Assembly: GCF_016545825.1 (NCBI RefSeq) | Contig: NC_052622.1 | Span: 10,855,001 to 10,919,000, forward strand | Direction of reading: 5' to 3' | DNA: 64,000 nt | From: Eucalyptus grandis | Lineage: Eukaryota; Streptophyta; Magnoliopsida; Myrtales; Myrtaceae | Shown: positions 1 through 15,366 of the stretch, in pieces | Layout: each line of letters begins with the position of its first letter | How positions within the stretch are numbered: position 1 is the stretch's first letter | Notes under the pieces: generated by a model | What the model was told of the DNA's origin: nothing | Databases searched by the model: none | Seen by the model: only the letters and a program-made list of their open reading frames with translations | Position numbers and translations under genes: made by a program

Positions 1-1002
1 GGTCGATATATGGCTTTAAACGATCGTCAAGACAATGATATATACGTTTTCATAATGCCATAATGGCATATGACTTTACAATGATAGATGAGGATCATTG
101 TGTATATATCAAAAGATCCAAGGATCAATTTGTGATCATATCATTATATGTTGATGATATACTAATTGCGGAAGCAATATGGAGCTAGTCAATACTTTGT
201 CAAAAGTTGGTTATCTTCCAAATTTTGAATTGAATGATATGGGATTGTAAACCCATTGACGCTCCTATTGCAAAAGGTGAAGGATTGAGCCATAGGCGTG
301 TCCAAGGACTCCACAAGAGAAGGAACAAATGAAACATGTTCCTTATGCTAGTGCTGTTAGAAGCTTGTTGTACGCTATGATGTGTACAAGACGACATATG
401 TTTTGCGGTTGGAATGGTGAGTAGATACTAATCCAATCCAGGTCAAGCACGTTGGAAAGCCGTTAAGTGAATACCGAGGTATCTAAAGTGGTTTGCTGAT
501 TATATGTTGAGTTATTATAGATAGGATCTGCGACTCTAAGGCTATTCGATGTTGATTGGGGAGGAGATTTAAATGAAAGGAAATCTACCTCTATGTTTGT
601 TCTCTTACCGAATAATGGCACCATGTGTTGGAGCAGTAAGAAACAAAAGTAAATAACCTTGTCCACGATGGAATTGAGTTCGTGGTATTATCAGCAGCAG
701 TATAAGAAGATGTTTGGCTTAAGAGATTATTGGATCATTTAGGTGTTATTGGAAGTGCTGCAGATTTGTTATTAGTTAACTATGATAATCAAGCAGCAAA
801 AGTGTACACTAAAGATCCAAATATCATGGCAAGACCAAACATATAGATACCAAGTATAATTTTGTCATGGATATGATTGCACGAAAGATGTGAACTTATA
901 GTACATACTACGCATAGAATTGTAGCAGATCCTATGACAAAGCCAGTACTTAGAGATGTGTTTTGTAGCCATGTGAAATCTCTAGGATTGCGTAGAGGAT
1001 GA
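1..1002 (+). pseudogene. Decayed Ty1-copia pol (reverse transcriptase to RNase H end)
   Basis: This is the 3' part of a copia polyprotein read on the plus strand in several broken frames. A YVDDIL reverse transcriptase active-site motif lies at about 148-168. At about 770-1000 the RNase H C-terminus is recognisable: NQAA, then a segment with HGKTKHI-like spacing, then ADPMTKP and a closing SLGLRRG. Many stops and small indels separate these blocks, so no functional protein can be made. The start of the element lies outside the window. The C-terminal wording differs from the Sirevirus at the right edge, so this is a different copia lineage. Confidence 0.8.
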
Positions 1003-2052
1003 TGTACTTGAATATTGTAATTTCCCTAAGAGTTCACATTTGATGAATTTGTGTTTTTCATCATTAATGCCTATGAATCTTTGTTTGATCTTTATGCATC
1101 TTAATGCTCGGTGCATTATTTTAAGTTAGAAGAAGTATGTCGGACGGATGAGATTAGCCCACTCACACGGGTAATCGCCTCTATTTACTGTGTGATAAAT
1201 AGAGATGAGACTGTTTTTAAGCTTATTATCGGGTGATAATCGAGAGCTCAAGCTTAAAACACGTATGTCGCCTTAATTGGGTGTTAAGATGAGGACATAA
1301 TACTTACTATGTCCGAAAGTAAAATACCCACATATTTTACTTTATCATCTATGATGCCAGGATGTGAGTTCGATGAATTTTGTAAATGAGTAGATACGTG
1401 AACTCAAGTTAGACATTGGGTATGTCGACCTATCATCCGTACGGTATTGAAAGGTGTAGACATACGCTCCATGGGAAGGAGTTAATACCGTAATCGTATT
1501 TCATACTACGTATGCATGAGACGACCAATAAGAGTGGCAAAAGTTTGATCTCAACTTTTTATGTCGTGTGAGACTCTTGAGGAAGAGAGTTCCTCAACTT
1601 CTTAGTCCCCTCATGACTCTTACTTATTCTCAAGATTTCTATTTAGTGTTTGCTATCTTAGGATGTTGCCAATGATCATGAGTTTGATTCGATCTAATGG
1701 GGCATTTCTAGAAAAGCAAGCTGGCGAAATTGAGAGTTTGAAGGAAAGAGGAAGATCGATTTTGGAGAATCACATTGTAGTTTTGTATTCACCGGTTAAC
1801 CAATTATGATTTGTCTTTGTGATAATCATAATTGTGAATACAATAAATATATCATTGTTTAAAAGAGATCAAGAGAGATAAAAATGTGATCGATCGATCT
1901 AGGAGTGCGCATACTAAATCTACTCGGAAGTGATGCCCATTATGAGTTGCTATGTATTCCTAACGGATGTATGGCAACGAGCTCTCAAAGTATCTTTGTC
2001 GTCGCACGGATTATTCACGGTATGAATGTTGAATAGAGGAAAAAGAGGATTA
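1003..2052 (+). mobile_element. 3' noncoding region of the left copia element
   Basis: About 1 kb between the end of the RNase H relic and the LTR. No open frame is convincing. It ends in a purine-rich run at about 2035-2050 (aggaaaaagaggat), which is a good polypurine tract directly before the inferred LTR start. Long 3' untranslated stretches of this kind are common in plant copia elements. Confidence 0.55.
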
Positions 2053-2557
2053 TGTTCGACCCACCATGTTAAGAGAAAGTCTATGATGGATTTTTCTCGT
2101 GAAATTTGAGTAGGCCTGTCCGCCCATGTTGGTTTTGTACCACCATGTGCGAGTGGGAGATGATGGATTTATGAGATGGGCCTAGAGTTGGCCCGTCCGC
2201 AAGTTGGGCCCAAAAGCCCGGCCCACGGGAATAGGGCCCGTGGATGGGGAAGGTATAAAAGGGGGAGAGAGAGAGAGATGCACCCTTTGGCACAATCAAC
2301 GTACGCTTCTCTCCGCGCGTTTTCTCTCCCGAAGAACAGTAGGCATACGGCTTCCAATTTCTTCCCTTCAAGGCTTCATCGACCGGATTCTCTTCCTCTA
2401 TTGACGACGGTGTTTAATCTGTGGCTAACAAGGTACGCTCGACTCCGTGGTGTGCTTTACGATCGGTGATACGTGTTATTCCGGGCTTCGTCTTCCGCAT
2501 TGATTTAGGGGTTCGATTAAGTGTCGAATCCGGTTTTGGGATCGGTAATTCCCAACA
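2053..2557 (+). repeat. 3' LTR of the left copia element (about 505 bp)
   Basis: It starts TGTTCG right after a polypurine tract and ends TTCCCAACA, giving the usual TGTT...AACA ends. A TATA-like box (ggtataaaaggggg) lies at about 2250-2263. Beyond the LTR the sequence changes abruptly into a TPS exon, which supports the boundary. Small ORFs here are not genes. Confidence 0.65.
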
Positions 2558-2559
2558 AA

Positions 2560-2706
2560 GTGCACATCATCGATCCCGGTTGTCAGCGTGTTCACTTGGG
2601 TTAGGCCTTAATAGATGCTATGGAGAGGCTCATCTATCATCACGATCCATTAGCCTCTCCCTTTGCGAAGTTCGACTTGTTTGCGGTGCTAACATTATTC
2701 CACCAT
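2560..2706 (-). pseudogene. TPS exon 4 relic cut by the copia element
   Basis: On the minus strand the block reads like the first two thirds of a TPS-b exon 4: a WWNNV-type start at 2706, an NFA segment, a GLTQVNTLTT-like segment and then IDDVH, the beginning of the DDxxD metal-binding motif. Several stops interrupt it between the RDR region and the GLTQV block. The copia LTR begins immediately after the DDVH codons, so the element sits in the active-site coding sequence. Intron 3 sequence follows on the right (2707-2780), as in the other relics of the array. Confidence 0.75.
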
Positions 2707-2780
2707 CTACAATAATTTAAGAGTAAAACTTTAGAGCTACCTCACAATTTTCCACTTGCCTTTGGTAGTCCGAATATAAG

Positions 2781-3225
2781 TCCGGATAAGGAAAAATTAT
2801 CAAAAATGTCCTTAACTTATTATAATTATTTCAACTCAGTTATAATTTTTTTTTTTTTTTTAGCCATTTTAGTTCTAAACCTTTGCAATTGTTCCAATTC
2901 GGTCAATCGGCAAAATTTGGTGGCCGATGCTAAAGTGGACACCGGCTAGCGTTAGTGGACAATTTTTTCAATAATATTTTATTTTTTGAATTTTTTGAAT
3001 TAATTTTTATTCTTTTCTTTTGATTTTTCCTTTTTTTCCTCTTTTTTTTTTTTTTTTTGGCAAGCTTGCGTAGTCACCGATGAGGCTTGACCTCATTGGG
3101 CCACCACAAGGTTGGCCTCACCTTGGTCAAGCAACGAGGACCTTACGATGGTCTAGCAAGGTCGAACCTCTCGTCAGCCATGGCTGAGGCTGGTGACCAA
3201 CTCAAGGAAGAAGAAAAGAAAAGTG
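2781..3225. mobile_element. Truncated copy of the array's 1-kb TIR element
   Basis: The left half of the same element that is complete at 14363, 27780 and 29821. It begins ggaaaaattatcaaaaatg, followed by the family's T-rich block and the caatcggcaaaatttgg segment. A GC-rich core piece follows, and the right terminal repeat is missing. It sits beside a TPS exon 4 relic, as the other copies do, so it is probably part of the same ancestral disrupted gene. Confidence 0.55.
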
Positions 3226-3596
3226 AAAAAAAAGAAGAAGAAGGAAAATGTGCTTGATTTTAGAGTTTTTCCTAGGAATAAAGAAGCAACTTTTTTATAC
3301 TTTTTAAGTATATTCCAAATCTATTTTCAGGAACAAAAAAGTCACAAAACGAATTTCTATTTCTTTTTTTTTAGAGATCAAAAATAGAATCATAAACTAT
3401 TTGACCGGTTACCGAACGAGGCCCAAGACTTCTTCAAACTTGGAATAATTTAGGGAGTCCATTATTTACTGATAGAGGGTAGAGAGAGAGAGTCACAAAT
3501 GAATAATGCTAGAGTAATGATGCCTTATTGTTTGAAGATGACAGTGCAATTTCAACCATCACTTTCACTTCAAGAAGAAATTTCAGTAAGAAAAAG
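3226..3596. other. Spacer with one arm of an inverted repeat
   Basis: No gene is seen. At about 3516-3580 a segment (aatgctagagtaatgatgcc and onward through gaagatgacagtgcaatttc) recurs in inverted orientation at 7080-7160. An A-run ending aaaag lies directly before the long LTR at 3597. Confidence 0.5.
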
Positions 3597-6349
3597 TGTT
3601 AACACCTAAATTTTACCTTTTACTTAAGATTTAATCATATAAAAAATTATGAAATAGTCTCTAGAAAAAAGAAGAAGTAAAAAGCAAAGTAAATAATTTT
3701 TATTAAAATGTATTGTGTTTTCATTAAATTGCATCGCATATAGACATTAAAAAATTTGCACTACTAGTATTAAAAAATTAATTAATTAATTAATTAATTT
3801 AAAAAAATTCGAAAAAAATAATTAAAAGAGTAAAAAAAACTAAAAAGTAGCAGGGCTGGGCTAGAGACAGCCAAGCCCGGCCCCTTCTTCTTTTCCCATT
3901 CCTTGTCCCCACCTGGGCCGGCTCAGCCCATTCCTTTTCTTTTCTTTCTTAGCCCAGCTTCCACCCTCCTCCTCCTTTCCCTTCTCTTGGACGCTAGCTG
4001 AGGAACGATACGAAGGTCGGAAAGGACGATGTACGCGATGAAGGACAGGGAGAACAGGGCGAGCGATCACGCGAGATGCTCGGTCGGGCAGGCTGGCCAG
4101 AGGCAGCTGGCGCGCCACATCCCATCCGCCCGGTGCTTAAAAGCGAGAGGGGAGTGAGAGGCCGGGAGGGGGAGAGTTCCGAGCGACTTCGGCGAGAGTC
4201 CAAGGGAGAGAGCTTGAGTGGGTGTGACAGAGTGAGCCAGGGGGAGAGAGAGCTCGAGAGAGTGGCTGGCCGTCGTGTGAGGTCCCGTCCACTAGCCCCC
4301 GTCCGCCGCGGCCTTTCGCTGAACCACGTACGTCGTTACCCCCGAGCATAGGTGCCTTGTTTGTTTTGGGGGGCGTCGGGCCGGAGCTCGCGGCTAACCA
4401 AGTCGGCGCGAGTTTCGGTCCCGTCGGTCCTCCGTCAAACCTACTGTGTGATCTAGTATGCATGTTAGGAAGTTAGGTCCGTGTCCGAATCCCCATCGAG
4501 TTTGAAATCCCTCGTTTTGATAGCGCACGCCAAGTGCTTGTGAAAATGTTTCTTTCGGATCCGCGACCACCTCCTCTAATTTTGGTTTGCTCTTGAAGTG
4601 CTGGTTATTGTCTTCTTCTTTTCTTTTTTTCCCCTTTGTTGAGGCCCGGTTTGTGCGAGTCCCGACCCCATCCATGTGGTGCTATGCTCTGTTTTAGTTT
4701 TGCGCATCAGTTGTTAAATATTTAGGTGCGTCTGGAGTCTCGGTTTATCCGGTGTCCTCTCTTCGGCTGATGCCTGTTAGATGTTCGAGAAAATATCTGA
4801 CTGAGCTTGTGTGGATTTTCTTTGATTTTCACTTGCTTCTGAATATTGGATTGTCATTTGATGCGGCGTGTCCATGAGGTAGTGGTTGGCACGCATTGAT
4901 GGCATAAGGTGTTAGCCGAAGTGGGCATGGTTTGTTTGGTTTTGGCTCGACGAAGAAGATGATCGGCAAAGGAGGCATATGGTTAGGGCGAACTTCAGTG
5001 AAAACGTTGCAGAGAAGAGGGGGCTTCGAAAAGGGGCAAAGTGTGGAGAAGAAAGGAATAAAATAGGATTTAAAAAAGGGAGGAAAAAGCAATAGCAAAA
5101 AATAATAGAAAACTATGAAGCGGGAGAGGTGGCTTCGGGGGTGCAGGAAACCATCGGGGAAGAAGAAAAGGAAAGAGCGAAAGAAAAATAAAATAAAAAA
5201 GAGGGTGATGAAAGAGAGGAAAAAAAGACGAAAGGGAGAAGAAGAGAAGACACCGGGGAAGAAGAAAATAAAAAGAAAACGGAAAGAAAAGGAATTAAAA
5301 ATTAATTAAAATATTAATATAAAAAGGGGTTTTAAGAAATATTTTTAATTAGGTCGGGTCCGGGTCTTCGGATCGGGTCAATGGGCTGGATTGGGTTTCC
5401 CCGTCTGAACCCGTTTGCCCAAATATAATAATATTAAATATATTAAAATTTCAAAAAAATTCAAAATCCGAAAAAATTCAAAATTCAAAAATTTTCTGCA
5501 AATTTGAAAAATTCCACAAAATATAAAAATTGAAAAATTATGAAATAAAAAATACTAAAAATCAAGAAAAATTCAGTAATTCTCAGAAAATTTAAAAATT
5601 CGATCTTTTTGAAAAATTCAAAGTATTATCATGAAAAAAATTTTAAAAATTGAAAAGTTCATTATAAATTTACAAAAATACTAAACAGTTATAATTCCTT
5701 AAAAAAAAAATTTTAAAATAGACTTTTTGAGCTGTTTTCTTTTTAAAAAAATGGAAGCTTCATAACTCTAAAGTTGTGCTAAAAAATTGAGCAAGCCTTT
5801 ATGGTTCTATCTTAAGGTTTGATTGTCCTCAAAGACAATTACCCTTATTTGCATGCATTTGTTGTTTGTGGTTTAGCATTTATCTGTTTCCTTAATATTA
5901 GGTCTTTTATTCCATGCAATCTATTTAATGCTTTCTTTTCGTGGCCAATTACTATATTGATGATTGCGCACCCACACGGTCAATTCGCATTTTAATATAT
6001 TAGTCTAAAATTAATTCAAATTGCTTGACAATTTTATTTATTTTTAAATTAACTATAATAGGTACTGAAAATGCATTAATTAGTTAATTAGTATAATTAA
6101 GTCCATGACTCTAGATTTTTTGGTTATGTAGGAAGTGAAGTACACTCCCATCTTTCACTTGATTTCTAGCTGACCCCAATAAACTAGTGGCAACTCCTTC
6201 TTCAGAAAATATTCATACCCTCAATTTGAACACCTAATATTGCGTGAGATATTAATTTGGGAGAGCCCGTGCCTAATCATAGACCATGGGCTTGTCTTTT
6301 AGATAATATTCCCAAACCTATTCCCTCCCCCTAGGGTTAGGTCATGACA
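3597..6349 (+). repeat. Long solo-LTR-like repeat (2.75 kb), copy 1
   Basis: It begins TGTTAACACC and ends GGTCATGACA, a TGT...ACA structure. The flanking pentamers, aaaag (left) and aaagg (right), differ by one base and may be a target duplication. Inside are a GC-rich purine block at 4080-4310, a long A/T-rich part and a conserved tail (a tttttggttatgtaggaagtg block, then gggagagcccgtgcctaatc). The tail is shared with the copies ending at 39884, 50569 and 56263 and, inverted, starting at 50806. No internal gag or pol is present. Ty3/gypsy origin is inferred from LTR size and style only. Confidence 0.55.
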
Positions 6350-7335
6350 AAAGGGAATGTTGCTCAATGGGCTGCACCGGAATGGAAAATTAGAATTTTC
6401 TTTTTTTCCATCCTAACCTCACATGTTCTTTTGAGAATATTACAAAGTTAAGAGAACATTAGAAACATAGTAGACTAATTCAAATTGCATTTTACCACGT
6501 TAACTCTAAATCTCTCTTTGGTACGTTTCTTTAAAATATGTTTGTATTTTTCAATCTGAGAATATGCTTGTTCGGAATAACCACTATGATGAGGGCAGCT
6601 CACTATGGCCAATCACCTAGATTTCCCTCTCTCCATTCTTTGTGGTACAATTACCCCTTCTTGGCATGCTCAGATTGAAGTGAAAGTGATTATGGTCAAA
6701 CCAGCTATTGCCATCATAATGATTATCCCAAACAAGCATTTTCTCAAATTGAAAAATACAAACACATTCTAAAGAAGTTCACGAAAGGGAAATTTATAGT
6801 TAACGTTGTAGAATGGGATTTGATTTAGTTTACTGTATTTCTAATGTTTCCATTACTTTGTAACTCTCATTTTTTTTTATAACAATTAAGCACTAAATTT
6901 TATAAAATCGGAAAAAGAATTATACCTAACAATAAAAAATCCCACGGAAGAAGTTGGGCTGGAGATCACAAGAACATGCGAGGTGAGGATGAAAGACAAA
7001 AGGAAGAATTTCTAGTTCTCCTTTCCAGTGCAACTCATTGAACAATTTTCCTTTTCTTCATATTTAAACAAATCCAGTAACCAGTTCCACTTGAAGCAAA
7101 AGTAACGGTTGAAATTGCACCGTCATCTTCGAGCAATAATGGCACCGTTGTTCTAGCATTGCTTGTCCCAAGTATAGGTTGGATTTGGGTATATCACGAA
7201 ACCAACTAGACATCCATATTTTTTTGGGCATTGCTATTATAAACCCATTTACAACCCATTTCCTAACATAACTAACCCTTAAAATGCCCATAAAATATGG
7301 GTTAAGAAATGAGTCCATGACCTATTTTGACAAAT
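6350..7335. other. AT-rich spacer and 3' flank of TPS-A
   Basis: No coding sequence is supported. The second arm of the inverted repeat shared with 3516-3580 lies at about 7080-7160. The 100 or so bases before 7336 are the immediate 3' flank (probable 3' UTR) of TPS-A. Confidence 0.4.
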
Positions 7336-11168
<3,833 letters not shown>

Positions 11169-11238
11169 CATCGTGTGTAAGTGAAGAAGAAGTCGGTGCT
11201 CGAAACCGCTGCCTGCTTCGACTGCAGATGGTCCTGGC

Positions 11239-11245
11239 ATTTATA
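11239..11245 (-). promoter_or_regulatory. TATA box of TPS-A
   Basis: TATAAAT on the minus strand, 71-77 bases upstream of the chosen ATG. TPS-G has a TATA element at almost the same distance. It excludes the upstream in-frame Met at 11240 as a translation start. Confidence 0.6.
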
Positions 11246-12016
11246 CAGCCTCGTACCCATCAAGATATGCAGCTGTGCTGGGACTCTTTCGGTGGCTTGA
11301 CACGACATATGCCCTCGCATGAGAGGTGGAAAAAAAGGCATCTCCCAATAGAAAGGACTTGCTCTGGTTCTTTTTGAAGTTGCTGTCCCCGGAGAGGAAC
11401 GTATTTAGCATTTTCTGATGATTACTGCACTACCCTGACTAGTACCAAGGTTCACACTTAATACGCGACATGACCCGACACACTGATGTATCATTTCTGA
11501 AAAAATAAAAAAATATGACACATTTGGATACATTGTACATTAAATATATATATTTAAATTTTTATGATTATTTTAATCAAATTAATGTAATTCAAATTCA
11601 CAAATAAATAAATAAATAATAAAAAGAGTTTAGAATGAATTAACACTAAAAACGTTAATCTACTATTTGTTAATATTATTTATTATTTTAATTTGACAAA
11701 TTCAACTCCATTCCATTAATCCATAAAACTTGGAGAAAAAAATAAATAAGTAATTCACATTCTAGTCTCGCGTGTCAAAGTGTGTTGAAAAAAGATAAAA
11801 AACAAATTGTGAAGGTAAATTATGTATTACGAGAAATGAGAGTTAGAAAAAAAGAAGATTATGTTTTCTTTTTTTCTCCTTCATTATTTTTATTATTTAT
11901 TATTTATTACAAATTTACATTTTGACCCCCATTTATTGAAAATTTTTAAAATTGACACTATGCATATCAGACTCACGTGTTAAAATTTAGAACTTGAGTG
12001 TCAGAATTAAAGTTGA
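11246..12016. other. Intergenic region upstream of TPS-A
   Basis: Promoter-proximal sequence up to about 11400, then strongly AT-rich DNA with no gene. Around 11440-12000 there are gacacatttgg and cgtgtcaaagtgtg-type motifs faintly like the ends of the hAT-like element at 48827. This could be an old relative, but boundaries are not visible. Confidence 0.3.
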
Positions 12017-12366
12017 CTAGATATCGAATTTTTCAACATTCGTTAATCGAGTGTCGGAAACTCCAACTCGACGTAACAAAAAGTAACTTGCCTCTTTGGT
12101 GTTCTGTCTAATCGTCAAAAATGGGGGGCAGCAGAGAGGCGTCTCTGTCCACTTCTTTTCGATCTGGTCTTGATTGAGCACCTCGTTTGCAACGTGCAGT
12201 ACAAGAAACACGTTAAGAATGTCGAAAGCGATAGGGCAAGCCCCTGTCGCTAGATAAAATTCACGTTTGGCAAATATGGAAACCGACGGTAAGGCGTGTC
12301 CTATAGTTCGTGCCTCTCGTGGGACTTCAAGAAAAAAAATTTGTTTCATGGAATGTCGCGAGTACT
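12017..12366. repeat. Array-specific repeat related to 40870-41100
   Basis: The stretch holding cctatagttcgtgcctctcg and acttcaagaaaaaa resembles the repeat units at 40870-41125, 41620-41880, 52800-53060 and 53540-53790. A minus-strand ORF (12017-12349, 110 aa) crosses it but is open only in this copy and matches no family I recognise, so I do not call it a gene. It lies where the 3' flank of the next TPS relic is expected. Confidence 0.4.
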
Positions 12367-12972
12367 CTTTAGCTCTCGGGCATGACTAAATGTGAGGCAC
12401 GAGTGAACATGACATGCCCTGACATTGATATCCACCTTTGGCATTTGTTCGAGTACTCTTCAGCTGTCGGGGTGATGATCTTATTGTGACTCCACTTTGC
12501 TTCTTGCAAGAAGACTTTGCACGAACCATACCACTGCGAAACGATAGAAACACCGAATATCTCCTTTGTAGGCGGGAGATCCCTAAAACCTCGAATGCGC
12601 ACATGGTCAGTTCATAAAACGTCGACCGCCAAAGATGTTTTTTGCGTGCCGCTTTTGTTAGACAAGGGACGACAATTTTCCTTGTCCCCTTCAGAGTGTC
12701 GCCAGCCAATGTCATTTCGCTGTTGTGGAAAGATCTTCCACGGCATTGACGTCCTGTTTGTAAATATGCAAATTAGAAGCCAAAATTTCAACAGTTAACA
12801 GGGCCAATTCCATAAAAAAGCACCAACTTTAGTTATTGTCCCAAATCTGGTCCGAACTATATTTTGTCTAAAAAAAAAGCCCAATTTTTTTGTAACATCC
12901 CAAATCTGGCCTCCGTTAACCATCCTTCCATAGTCACCATTCTTCCTTCTGGCTTTCTCTTCTTCCTTCTGC

Positions 12973-12973
<1 letters not shown>

Positions 12974-13017
<44 letters not shown>
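12974..13017. repeat. (TC)n microsatellite
   Basis: About twenty uninterrupted CT units inside the left arm of the MULE, next to its terminal inverted repeat. Confidence 0.9.
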
Positions 13018-13019
<2 letters not shown>

Positions 13020-13413
13020 ACATCCTCCGGCTAGAGTCACCGCCAAGCTTGACATCCGCGCGTCCGCCACTGATGCCTGTCCAAGCCAACATTGCACGTC
13101 CAAACCAAACCACCCCTCCATCGTCCTTGTTGTTAGCTTCGTCTTCGCTGGAAGGAGTGGGTCTCTTGGCTTGTCAAAAATCAGTGGGTCTCTTGGCTTG
13201 TTCTTTTGGCCAAACATAGAAGACATGGCCGCAAACAACTCAAGCTATGGGGAATTTGTAAAAGCTGGGTTATGGGAAATCTGTCGAATCTTGGGGGAAA
13301 AAAAATGAAACCCAGAAACTTGAATGCTAAAGTTTCCTTTTATTCATTGCAGCTCATGGCCAGAATAGGAAAAAAAGAAGAAGAGAAACCCATACTTGAA
13401 TGCTAAAGTTGAT

Positions 13414-13980
13414 TCAGAAATTCACGATCTGCTCGCGATTCCCTCTATTCGTCTTCGTCTTCATCTTCTCGACGGCCAACTCCAGATCTGAAACAAAGCC
13501 CCATCCATGGCCGCGACAAGCGAGGTCGAAGTAGGAGGAAGAGACAGAAAAAAAAAGACTTGGGTGAGTCGATAACCCACCGTCGTCCTTGTCATCCTCC
13601 TCTTCCTCACTGTCATCCTTGTCGTCCACGCCGCCGCGCCCATCTCCTTCGCCGTTCGCTTCCTCCTAGCTTTGCATGCCGTCTTCCTCCTCTTCTTCCT
13701 TGTCGACGGCGGCGGGGACACCATTCTCCTTCACAACCCTAACTTTCTCGTCCTCTTCGAACTCGATCTCCTCTTCCTCTTCGGAATTCATTGTCGTAAT
13801 CATGACCTCACGCACACCGGGACAAGAATCCGGTGATTTCTCGGCTCGATTCTGAACAAAAACGAACGGAAATCTTCGAGAAAATGGAAAATAATGGGAA
13901 AAAATTTTCTGGGTGACGTGAAAATTCCTCAGATGACTAACGGCGATGACTAACGGCGACTGTAGAAGGAGAGTTAACAA
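13414..13980 (-). other. Possible captured gene fragment inside the MULE
   Basis: Minus-strand frames carry a strongly acidic stretch (MNSEEEEEIEFEEDEK and onward, from about 13793 down to 13666) and a second acidic stretch (DDKDDSEEEEDDKDD, about 13625-13580) in another frame. A GT at about 13580 could serve as a splice donor. MULEs often pick up host gene pieces, so a captured exon pair is plausible. I do not recognise the parent gene, and low-complexity coding-like sequence could also arise by chance. Confidence 0.3.
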
Positions 13981-14362
13981 CCCAGATTTGGGATATGAGT
14001 TAAAGTTTATGCTTTTTTTTAAGACAAAAAAAAGTTTGGGCCAGATTTGATTAGGCCACAGTTAACTTGCGTGGATATTACTTTCCAAGTAAATCAATGT
14101 CTGTGAATAGCTCAAATTTGTCCAACATGACGTAAATATCGTGCACATCATCAATGACGGTTATCGGCTTGTTCACTTTGGTTATCCCTTGACAGAAGCT
14201 GGGGAGGGGCTCATTCGTCACCAAGTCCATTGGCCTATCCCTCATGAAGTTCAACTTGTTTGCAAGGCTAACATTATTCCGCCATGTACAATAATTTAAG
14301 AGTAAAACTTTAGAGTTGCCTCACAATTTTCCACTTGCCTTTCGTAGTTTGGATATAGAGAA

Positions 14363-15366
14363 GGGAAAATTACTAAAAAAAATCCTTAACCAATTACAAT
14401 TATTTCAATTTAGTCCTAAACTTCTTTGTTTTTAGTCATTTCAGTCCTAAGCTTTTTATAATTATGTCAATTCGGTATATCCGATCAAATTTGGCTAGCC
14501 AATAGATAATTTTTAAATAATATTTGATTTTTTTGAAGTTTTTTACTTAATTTTTTATTCTTTTTCCTTTTTTTTTTCTCTCTTATTTTTCCTTCCTCCC
14601 TTCTTCTTCCTCTTGCTTTGACGATCGGCCAAAGGGGAGGGCCAATCGACATCAATGGCGAGCCCCATCGGATCTAGCAAGAGCTCGCCTTGTCCGGCGA
14701 TGGCAATGCCGACCTCGCCTAGATCCAACAAAGCAAGCCCTCACCAGTGGATCCACGAGGTCGGCCTTGCATGGTTTGGCTATCTCAAAACTTTCAAGAA
14801 ATCCTTCACACGATGGAGGAGACAAATCGAAGTGCATCGGTGACCATGTCATGGAGATCATCTTCTTCTCTTTCAATCGATGGTGGGTGATCCTCCCTTC
14901 GACGCGCGCACTAGCTTATGGGCTCTCTCTCTCTTTCTCTAATTTGCTAGCTGTTAGGGGTGTTGTTCGTCGCCCAGATTCGACAAGGCTAGGCGAGTGT
15001 GCCTCATCGAATTTGGGTGAGGTAGGCTTTGCCGTCGTTGGGCGAGGCGAGCCCACACCAAATCTAGCGGGAGCTTGCCACTAGTCGGCAATCGACCCTC
15101 CCCTCTAGCTAGTCACTAGAGCAAGAGGAAGAAGGAGGGAGGAGGAAGAAAAAAATTACAAAAAAAGTTTTAAAAAATATAAAGAAATTCAAAAAATAAA
15201 ACATTATCAAAAAATTGTCCATTGGGGCCGCCAGCATTGGCTAGCCAACTTTAGTCGGATAGACTGAATTGTCATAATTACAAAAAGTTTAGGATTGAAT
15301 TATCAAAATATAAGATTTATGACTAAATTGAAAAATTTTTTAGGACTTTTTGGGTAATTTCCCCCC
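14363..15366. mobile_element. 1-kb TIR element, copy in TPS-B
   Basis: Left end gggaaaattact... and right end ...gggtaatttcccccc are inverted relatives. The similarity runs on through gtcctaaac, taattatg(t/a)caattc and the ggctagcca block, about 200 bp on each side. The GC-rich core is made of gcgagcccc/ctcgcc motifs and holds no recognisable protein. It replaces exon 3 and the second half of exon 2 of the surrounding TPS relic. Superfamily is uncertain; long TIRs and lack of coding suggest MULE-like. No clean target duplication was found. Confidence 0.65.

Larger units (their letters stand above)
12800..14057. mobile_element. Mutator-like (MULE) non-autonomous element, 1258 bp
   Basis: Flanked by a perfect 9-bp duplication, acagttaac, at 12791-12799 and 14058-14066. 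Nine bases is the target-site length typical of Mutator elements. The termini form long imperfect inverted repeats (over 100 bp) containing caaatctgg(t/c)cc, ttttgtct(a/t)aaaaaaa, tcccaaatctgg and gttaac...tccttc in the same order from each end; the right copy lacks about 35 bases at its tip. The paralogous relic at 29511-29519 (gcaattgag) shows the unoccupied site. No transposase is seen. The core may be captured host DNA (see 13414-13980). Confidence 0.8.

Noticed and set aside
5115..5309. Lys/Arg-rich 64-aa ORF
   Set aside because: Pure A/G-rich low-complexity sequence in the long LTR.
12017..12349. 110-aa minus-strand ORF as a gene
   Set aside because: The same repeat elsewhere (40870-41100, 41620-41880) has stops in this frame, and no motif is recognisable.
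12795..13238. 147-aa minus-strand ORF with a run of Arg-Glu repeats
   Set aside because: Translation of the (TC)n microsatellite in the MULE arm.
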